A stretch of DNA of 46,506 nucleotides from Sulfuricurvum sp. MLSB. GTDB lineage: Bacteria; Campylobacterota; Campylobacteria; Campylobacterales; Sulfurimonadaceae. The position numbers and the translations under genes are program-made. Where the stretch lies: positions 31,970 through 78,475 of the forward strand of contig NZ_JQGL01000035.1 of assembly GCF_000747095.1 (NCBI RefSeq), written 5' to 3'. Shown here one piece after another: positions 41,180 to 46,506 of the stretch (within the stretch, counting starts at the first letter, position 1; each line of letters starts with the position of its first letter). The notes under the pieces are model-generated. The model saw nothing but the letters and a program-made list of their open reading frames with translations. It made no database searches and had not been told where the DNA came from.

Positions 41180-41185
41180 TATAAT
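41180..41185 (+). promoter_or_regulatory. Extended -10 box of lepA
   Basis: TGCTATAAT with a predicted start near 41192, 27 bases before the ATG. The leader shows no good ribosome-binding site. Confidence 0.65.
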
Positions 41186-41218
41186 TCCATCAATTAAACT
41201 AAATGAGCAATCAACCCA

Positions 41219-43009
41219 ATGGATAATATTCGCAACTTCTCAATCATCGCCCACATCGACCACGGTAAAAGTACGCTTGCCGACCGTATTATTCAAGAAT
41301 GCGGCGCCGTTTCCGAACGGGAAATGACCAAGCAGATGATGGATACGATGGATATTGAACAAGAACGCGGGATTACGATCAAAGCGCAAAGCGTTCGTCT
41401 CGATTACGTCAAAGACGGCAAACATTATGTGCTCAACCTGATCGACACTCCGGGCCACGTCGATTTCAGTTACGAAGTCAGCAAATCACTTGCTTCCAGC
41501 GACGGTGCATTGTTGATCGTCGATGCGGCGCAGGGGGTTGAGGCGCAAACGATCGCCAACGTCTATCTGGCGATGGAAAACGACCTGACCCTGATCCCCG
41601 TTATCAACAAGATCGACCTTCCCGCTGCGGAACCCGAGCGGGTAGCTGAAGAGATCGAAGCAACCATTGGGATCGATGCGACCGACGCGATGTTGATTTC
41701 GGCCAAAACGGGGATCGGCATTCGCGAATTGATCGACGCGATCGTTGATCGGATACCGGCACCGGTAGGTGATCCCACCGCGACGACGAAAGCGATCATC
41801 TACGATTCGTGGTTTGACTCCTATCTGGGGGCATTGGCTCTCGTGCGGGTATTTGACGGCGAGATTCGCATGAATCAGATGGTCAAACTGATGCACAACA
41901 ACGAAAACCATCAAGTCCTTGACCTGATGTACCCGCATCCGCTGCGCCGTCAAAAAACACAGGCGATCAAAGCCGGAGAGATCGGGATCGTCGTACTTGG
42001 GCTCAAAGACGTCGGAAGCATCCGCGTCGGGGACACGATCACCGATGCGCGCAATCCGGCCAAAGAACCGGTCGCCGAATACGCCCCTGCCAAGCCGTTT
42101 GTTTTTGCAGGGCTTTATCCGATCGATACGGACGAGTTCGAATCGGTACGCGATGCACTGGACAAACTCAAACTCAACGACAGCAGTCTCAGCTACGAGC
42201 CTGAAACGTCCGTGGCGCTCGGCTTTGGATTCCGGGTCGGGTTTTTGGGAATGCTTCATATGGAGGTTGTCAAAGAGCGGCTGGAGCGGGAGTTCAATCT
42301 CGACCTGATCGCCACCGCTCCGTCAGTCGTCTACAAAGTCTACAAGACCGACGGGACGATGATCGAGGTGCAAAACCCGAGCGAACTTCCCGAGCCGCAG
42401 AACATCGAGCGGATCGAAGAGCCTTATGTCAAAGCGACGGTGATTACCCCGGTCGATTATCTGGGGAACATTATCACGCTGCTGACCAAAAAGCGCGGGT
42501 TTCAGGACAAAATGGATTATCTCAATGAGACGCGGGTTATGCTGGAGTATTCGATTCCGATGAACGAGATCGTCGTCGATTTCTATGACAAGCTTAAATC
42601 GATCTCAAAAGGGTATGCGAGTTTCGACTATGAACCGATCGGATTTCGCGAAGGGGATCTGGTCAAGCTTGATGTGCGCGTAGCCGGCGATATTGTCGAT
42701 GCGCTCAGCGTTATTGTCCCCCGTACGTCCGCCGATTACCGCGGACGGGAGCTGGTCAAAAACATGAAAGAGATTGTCCCGAGACAGCTTTTTGAAGTGG
42801 CGATTCAGGCGAGTATCGGCAACCGTATCATTGCCCGCGAAACGGTCAAATCGATGGGCAAAAACGTTACCGCCAAATGTTACGGGGGAGATATTTCCCG
42901 TAAACGCAAACTCCTGGATAAGCAAAAAGAGGGGAAAAAGCGGATGAAGGCGATCGGAAAGGTTCAGCTTCCGCAGGAAGCCTTTATGTCCGTTTTGAAA
43001 ATGGATTGA
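41219..43009 (+). CDS. lepA: Elongation factor 4 (LepA)
   Basis: A 596-residue translational GTPase. G1 is AHIDHGKST (residues 10-18), G2 [10 protein letters not shown]3 DTPGHVDF, G4 [10 protein letters not shown]. The LepA-specific C-terminal domain holds [21 protein letters not shown], given here as [13 protein letters not shown], and ends [17 protein letters not shown]. It helps stalled or misassembled ribosomes. The ComF-like gene starts one base after its stop. Confidence 0.98.
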   Translation: MDNIRNFSIIAHIDHGKSTLADRIIQECGAVSEREMTKQMMDTMDIEQERGITIKAQSVRLDYVKDGKHYVLNLIDTPGHVDFSYEVSKSLASSDGALLIVDAAQGVEAQTIANVYLAMENDLTLIPVINKIDLPAAEPERVAEEIEATIGIDATDAMLISAKTGIGIRELIDAIVDRIPAPVGDPTATTKAIIYDSWFDSYLGALALVRVFDGEIRMNQMVKLMHNNENHQVLDLMYPHPLRRQKTQAIKAGEIGIVVLGLKDVGSIRVGDTITDARNPAKEPVAEYAPAKPFVFAGLYPIDTDEFESVRDALDKLKLNDSSLSYEPETSVALGFGFRVGFLGMLHMEVVKERLEREFNLDLIATAPSVVYKVYKTDGTMIEVQNPSELPEPQNIERIEEPYVKATVITPVDYLGNIITLLTKKRGFQDKMDYLNETRVMLEYSIPMNEIVVDFYDKLKSISKGYASFDYEPIGFREGDLVKLDVRVAGDIVDALSVIVPRTSADYRGRELVKNMKEIVPRQLFEVAIQASIGNRIIARETVKSMGKNVTAKCYGGDISRKRKLLDKQKEGKKRMKAIGKVQLPQEAFMSVLKMD

Positions 43010-43010
43010 C

Positions 43011-43586
43011 ATGCGGTGTATGATGTGTGAGCGCCTCAGCCTCTCGCATATCTGCCGCGACTGCCGCGAGTCACTTCTCACGCCCCGTCTGCACAAACGC
43101 AAAATACTGGGGTCTATCCCCGTCTATTCCTTTTTTTCCTATCATGAGATTGAGCCGCTGCTGCTGACCAAGCATAGCGATATCGGCTATTATGTGTACA
43201 CCATTTTGGCAGGGCAAGCTTTTGCACCGTTTGCCCGCGAATGGCATTACGATTATCCCGTCGCTTCGATTGCGATTGATGACAGCGTCAAAAGCGGCTA
43301 CAGCCATACGGCAGTGCTGAACAAGGCGCTCAAATCTCCCCTGATATCTCCGTTGCACGGAAAACTCCGCTCTTCCAATCCGTACAAATACGCCGGAAAA
43401 AGTGTCGAAGAGCGGCTGATGAACCCGCGTCGGTTTCAGTATGTTCCGTTTGAACACGACGAGATAATATTGGTCGATGATATCGTGACGACGGGGACAA
43501 CCCTTAGCGAAGCGGCCGAAACGCTTCATGAACACGGCAAAAAAGTTATTTTATGCCTGACCCTCTCCGACGCCGAGACGCAATAA
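43011..43586 (+). CDS. ComF-family phosphoribosyltransferase-like protein
   Basis: A 191-residue ComFC-type protein. The N-terminus has four cysteines C3, C6, C15 and C18 (CMMC and CRDC), a zinc ribbon. The phosphoribosyltransferase half ends with ILVDDIVTTGTTLSEA, an intact PRPP loop. ComFC takes part in natural transformation and DNA uptake in other bacteria, interacting with ComFA or PriA; the exact reaction is not known. Immediately follows lepA. Confidence 0.88.
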   Translation: MRCMMCERLSLSHICRDCRESLLTPRLHKRKILGSIPVYSFFSYHEIEPLLLTKHSDIGYYVYTILAGQAFAPFAREWHYDYPVASIAIDDSVKSGYSHTAVLNKALKSPLISPLHGKLRSSNPYKYAGKSVEERLMNPRRFQYVPFEHDEIILVDDIVTTGTTLSEAAETLHEHGKKVILCLTLSDAETQ

Positions 43587-43589
43587 CCG

Positions 43590-45101
43590 CTAATACGGCG
43601 GAAGGGTGGTAAGACGCGTATCGACGATGGCCCGTCCGACCGTAAAATGGTACAGTGATTGGTAATATTGGTTTTTCAGCCCCAGCAGCGTATGTACCTC
43701 GTCATCGAGAAAACATCCTATACCTGTGGCGCTTAGTCCCAGCGACGTCGCTTCGAGATAGAGCAGTTGTCCGACCATCCCGCATTGATGATAGAGGTTT
43801 TTGTAGCCGATGGCGCCGCGTTCTTCCAACACAGAGGCAAAGCGGCAGAGCATCCCGAAGCTGAAGGCTCCTTCGCGCGCAATCTCCTGATTGCACGAAA
43901 CCTTTTGCGCCGCACCCTGATACTCTCCCTCTTTCAAGAGATACAGCCCTTTGCCGAAATCTTTCCAGAGAAAATCGGGATCTGTCGCGGTACGAATATT
44001 TTCAAGCTCTTCGGTGGCACGCACATAACAATAAAGCCCTTTTTTCAGCCCTTCGACGCGATGGACGAACAGGATGAAATGGACGTCGGCGGTTTCCGGC
44101 AAAAAGAGAGAGGCGTCAAGGATGCGGCGAAAGTGCATTTCGCTTATTCCTGAGCCGTCCATCATTTGTGCGCTTCTGCGTTTGAGGATAATTTCTCCGG
44201 CGCTTTTGGAAGGATCGGGCAGCGTTCTGGATAGTGACAACGGGGCCGTTTGCGGGTACATCCCCTGCGTCGCTTCGTCAATGATCGGCAGTATCGGCCA
44301 CTCGTGATGCGAGGGGCTGAGAATGTTTGCGGGATATGAGGGGGGCGATGGCGGGAACGGAAGATGAAACGGCGCGTCGCCGATCGGTTCGGGCGAGATC
44401 AGGAGCGCCAAATCGACCGATTCGTTTTCCATCGGGGCAAAACGGCTCGGATCGTTCAATCCGAGCGCTACAGCGGCGGAGCCGGTATCAAAGCGTACTA
44501 GGCACGACTCCCATCCCAACGTCGCAGCGCTGATGCGCACGGCGGCTGCGGCGTGTCCCGCATCGAGCTGACAATAGCGCCAGCTGCGTTCGCCATATTT
44601 CCAGGCTTCCCGCCAGAGAACGGAGCTGAGCAAAAGGACGATCTGCGTGTTCGGTAAAGGCGAGTCGTATTCGCACAGCACCTCCAGCGCGTGCTCTTTG
44701 GGAGCATAATGGCAAAGGCTTGTCTGCGTGCTGATACCGCCGATCGGAGGAAGCAGAAGGTAGCATTCGCTCGGCTGGAGGTTTCCGCTGCTGGCGTTGC
44801 AGCGAAGCGCCCATGAGGAATCCCCGACGCTTTTCCATGCCGCCAGACCCAGCGAATAGCGCAGAAGCTGCGAGACCGATTCCAGACATAGCGGCGCTGC
44901 GGGAAGGGCGCCTTGATCGAACAGGAGGTGATAGGGCGGGGTGAGATTCGTGTGTGCCAAGGCAATCTTCTTAGACCCCTCATACGTTCGGAAAGGGTCC
45001 GGCTGAGTGTCCCAGTCCATGTATCCCAAACTGGCGGCATAACGCTGGAGACGATGTTTGGTACGGTCGTGATAGGTAAGGGCGGTTGTGATGTTTTCCA
45101 T
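43590..45101 (-). CDS. Tandem SagB-type nitroreductase-fold oxidoreductase
   Basis: A 503-residue protein with two nitroreductase/SagB-like halves. First half: YHDRTKHRLQRYA and SLGLAAWKSVG, then RCNASSGNLQPSECYLL around residue 100, a typical FMN-binding start; LDAGHAAAAVRISAATLGW near 180. Second half from about 310: LKRRSAQMMDGSGIS, then CGMVGQLLYLEATSLGL and LLGLKNQYYQ. FMN-dependent SagB-like proteins oxidise azolines in peptide natural products, but no YcaO cyclodehydratase is here. Without one, a general reductase role is equally possible. No strong ribosome-binding site was seen. Convergent with the comF-like gene. Confidence 0.85.
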   Translation of the reverse strand: MENITTALTYHDRTKHRLQRYAASLGYMDWDTQPDPFRTYEGSKKIALAHTNLTPPYHLLFDQGALPAAPLCLESVSQLLRYSLGLAAWKSVGDSSWALRCNASSGNLQPSECYLLLPPIGGISTQTSLCHYAPKEHALEVLCEYDSPLPNTQIVLLLSSVLWREAWKYGERSWRYCQLDAGHAAAAVRISAATLGWESCLVRFDTGSAAVALGLNDPSRFAPMENESVDLALLISPEPIGDAPFHLPFPPSPPSYPANILSPSHHEWPILPIIDEATQGMYPQTAPLSLSRTLPDPSKSAGEIILKRRSAQMMDGSGISEMHFRRILDASLFLPETADVHFILFVHRVEGLKKGLYCYVRATEELENIRTATDPDFLWKDFGKGLYLLKEGEYQGAAQKVSCNQEIAREGAFSFGMLCRFASVLEERGAIGYKNLYHQCGMVGQLLYLEATSLGLSATGIGCFLDDEVHTLLGLKNQYYQSLYHFTVGRAIVDTRLTTLPPY

Positions 45102-45149
45102 GGGAGCGATTGTCGGCTAAAAGGGGTAAATTCCCCCTTTGCCCGCGTA

Positions 45150-46400
45150 TCAGCGAAAAGTTTTTAAAAGTTCCCGAAGCATTTGATCGTGTGAGGCGGA
45201 GTCGGCAAATTCAAGCCGTTTGAGGTCTGAGGCGAACGAACCGCGATAGCGGACGCCGGTTTTGCTCAGGTCGGCGGTAAGATCGGCGTTAAACCGGATG
45301 GGCGGTTGGGTGATATTGTATTCGCGTTTCAAAACCTCCGGCAGGGTTGACGCCCGATTTAAACGTACATCGAGCTTTCCGCTCTCTATGCCGAAATTTC
45401 CGTTGATGTCGACCGTTCCTGTAAGAGGCGAGGGGAGGGCAAAGAGGGTAAACACTTCTGCAACGTCGGCATGCGCGACATCAATCGCAAGACGTTTCGG
45501 CTCCAGATTCGGAATCAGGGCGGAGAAGGAGGTATCGCTTCGGGCGATGGAACTACGGCCGTTTAGGGCCAGCAATTTTTTATCTCCCGTGAGGATGACT
45601 TTAAGGTCTGCCGGACCGGCGAGGTGCATACCGACAAACTGTTCCAGTACACCTGCGTGTTCCATCGATGCTTCCAGTATCACATTGACGTCGAACGCTC
45701 TGACTTGCCCGTATTGATCGGCAAGCAAAGAATGAAGGCTGAACGGTTCGTTGTCCTTATCGGACAGAATTTCCGTCGGTACAAAGCGATCGGTTTGGGT
45801 GGAGAGGCGTACGAAACCTTCCACAAAGCGGGTATCGAATCCTCTGAGATCGACGGTGCCTTTAAGGACGGTATCGGTTGATGAGGGATAGTCTAACAAC
45901 CGAAGCAGCCCTTCATAATAGATGCGGTTGAGCACGAGGTACAGGGATGCGAGTTTAAAACGGTGAAGCTGAATCCGATACAAAACGTCTCCGCCCAATG
46001 CCTTGGCATTGCCGTGTATGTCAAATGCCGAAATGCCGCCGTTGAGCGATCCTTCTGTTTTAAGAGGAATGCCGAGGGCGTTTATTCCGCCTTTTTGGGG
46101 ATAGTCGATACGGTAATGGGCATATAGACGGAGCGTCAGCAGAGAAAATCCTCCCTGCGTACTGATGACGTTGCCGTTTTCATCGTCAAAAAGCAGATCA
46201 AAACGGTTGTGGGTCAGAGAAAATTCGCGTACTTGAACGGGCGTTTCAAAGGCGCTTGAAAGTCCTTGTTCGACAACGCCGCAGAGAAGTCGGTTCCCCC
46301 ACGGGCTGAAAAGAAGCAGATAGAGTATTCCGGTACCCGAAAAAAAGAGGAGAAGCGCTTTAAACGTTTTGGAGGAGCGGAACGTGCGGAGGTATCTCAT
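45150..46400 (-). CDS. AsmA-like / DUF748-type envelope protein
   Basis: A 416-residue protein with one N-terminal membrane helix (about 12-32, KALLLFFSGTGILYLLLF), then a long periplasmic region of beta-strand repeats with patterns such as LKGTVDLRGFD and LTGTVDINGNFGI, typical of AsmA/TamB-type or DUF748 proteins. Such proteins span the periplasm and are thought to carry lipids to the outer membrane. The ATG at 46400 overlaps the preceding stop as ATGA, preferred over the GTG at 46418. Confidence 0.75.
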   Translation of the reverse strand: MRYLRTFRSSKTFKALLLFFSGTGILYLLLFSPWGNRLLCGVVEQGLSSAFETPVQVREFSLTHNRFDLLFDDENGNVISTQGGFSLLTLRLYAHYRIDYPQKGGINALGIPLKTEGSLNGGISAFDIHGNAKALGGDVLYRIQLHRFKLASLYLVLNRIYYEGLLRLLDYPSSTDTVLKGTVDLRGFDTRFVEGFVRLSTQTDRFVPTEILSDKDNEPFSLHSLLADQYGQVRAFDVNVILEASMEHAGVLEQFVGMHLAGPADLKVILTGDKKLLALNGRSSIARSDTSFSALIPNLEPKRLAIDVAHADVAEVFTLFALPSPLTGTVDINGNFGIESGKLDVRLNRASTLPEVLKREYNITQPPIRFNADLTADLSKTGVRYRGSFASDLKRLEFADSASHDQMLRELLKTFR

Positions 46401-46506
46401 GAGAGGGCCAAAATCCACGGCGTACCGATCATAATGAATACGATAAAATTGAGCAGCGTGACGCTCCCGCCGTAGAGGTAAATTTCACGGGCACTGATGT
46501 ATCCCG
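46397..46506 (-). CDS. C-terminal end of an integral membrane transporter (partial)
   Basis: The last 35 codons of a gene cut by the right edge: GYISAREIYLYGGSVTLLNF then a hydrophobic segment and IGTPWILALS before the stop at 46397-46399. The G-Y-I-S-x-R-E-x-x-x-Y-G pattern followed by one membrane helix and G-T-P-W is reminiscent of the C-terminus of DASS/SLC13-type anion transporters, but too little is visible to be certain. The stop overlaps the start of the AsmA-like gene (ATGA). Confidence 0.6.
   Translation of the reverse strand, partial: GYISAREIYLYGGSVTLLNFIVFIMIGTPWILALS

Noticed and set aside
1-46506. CRISPR array, insertion sequence or prophage
   Set aside because: No regularly spaced repeats, transposase, integrase or phage structural gene was seen anywhere in the window.

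Overview
The window looks like a chromosomal core segment of a Campylobacterota (Epsilonproteobacteria) genome, most likely a sulfur-oxidising Sulfuricurvum/Sulfurimonas-type relative. This is inferred from gene order (6S RNA beside purD, a lone atpE away from other ATP synthase genes, lptD near pnp), from the many perfect TATAAT -10 boxes without obvious -35 boxes, and from protein flavour. Species cannot be fixed from sequence reading alone. I saw no insertion sequence, prophage, rRNA or CRISPR array.

Layout. 1-10 kb: end of guaA, hemD, a 6S RNA gene, then a tight plus-strand run purD - RDD membrane protein - lptD - mlaD - phosphoribosyltransferase - pnp. The mlaD product appears to be an inner-membrane MCE protein with a long helical segment and a C-terminal beta-barrel-like domain. 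It sits next to the LPS translocon gene, so this stretch carries envelope-lipid functions. 10-12 kb: atpE with its own promoter and terminator, tRNA-Leu(GAG), a very acidic small protein and a DnaQ-like exonuclease, then a convergent Sel1-repeat gene. 12.2-16.7 kb: an overlapping four-gene operon encoding a BRCT plus variant-leucine-repeat protein, a MoxR-type AAA+ ATPase, a metallopeptidase-like/VWA protein and a Pif1-like helicase. This is the best candidate for an uncharacterised system in the window, and its promoter suggests a leaderless mRNA.

16.7-25.7 kb: accessory and stress genes. They include a FetB-like permease without its ATPase, a 2-Cys peroxiredoxin, an ABC exporter with an AI-2E-family membrane protein, two small membrane-anchored coiled-coil proteins, a ZIP metal transporter convergent with a kinase-like protein, a ParA-like ATPase with a small basic partner, a small heat-shock protein and a small lipoprotein. 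25.8-33.1 kb: tRNA-Phe, murD-mraY (peptidoglycan), gpmI (glycolysis), then a fatty-acid cluster fabG-acpP-fabF-accA in which fabF has a strongly structured leader.

33.1-46.5 kb: a minus-strand operon rpe-trpF-exonuclease; a chemotaxis-type pair (HDOD protein plus a STAS/receiver-like/CheX protein); rpmB, a two-TM potassium channel with RCK domain, argJ, prs, lepA and a ComF-like protein on the plus strand; then, on the minus strand, a tandem SagB-type nitroreductase, an AsmA-like envelope protein and the end of a membrane transporter at the right edge. Most operons use stop-start overlaps (ATGA, TAATG, GTGA), consistent with translational coupling.
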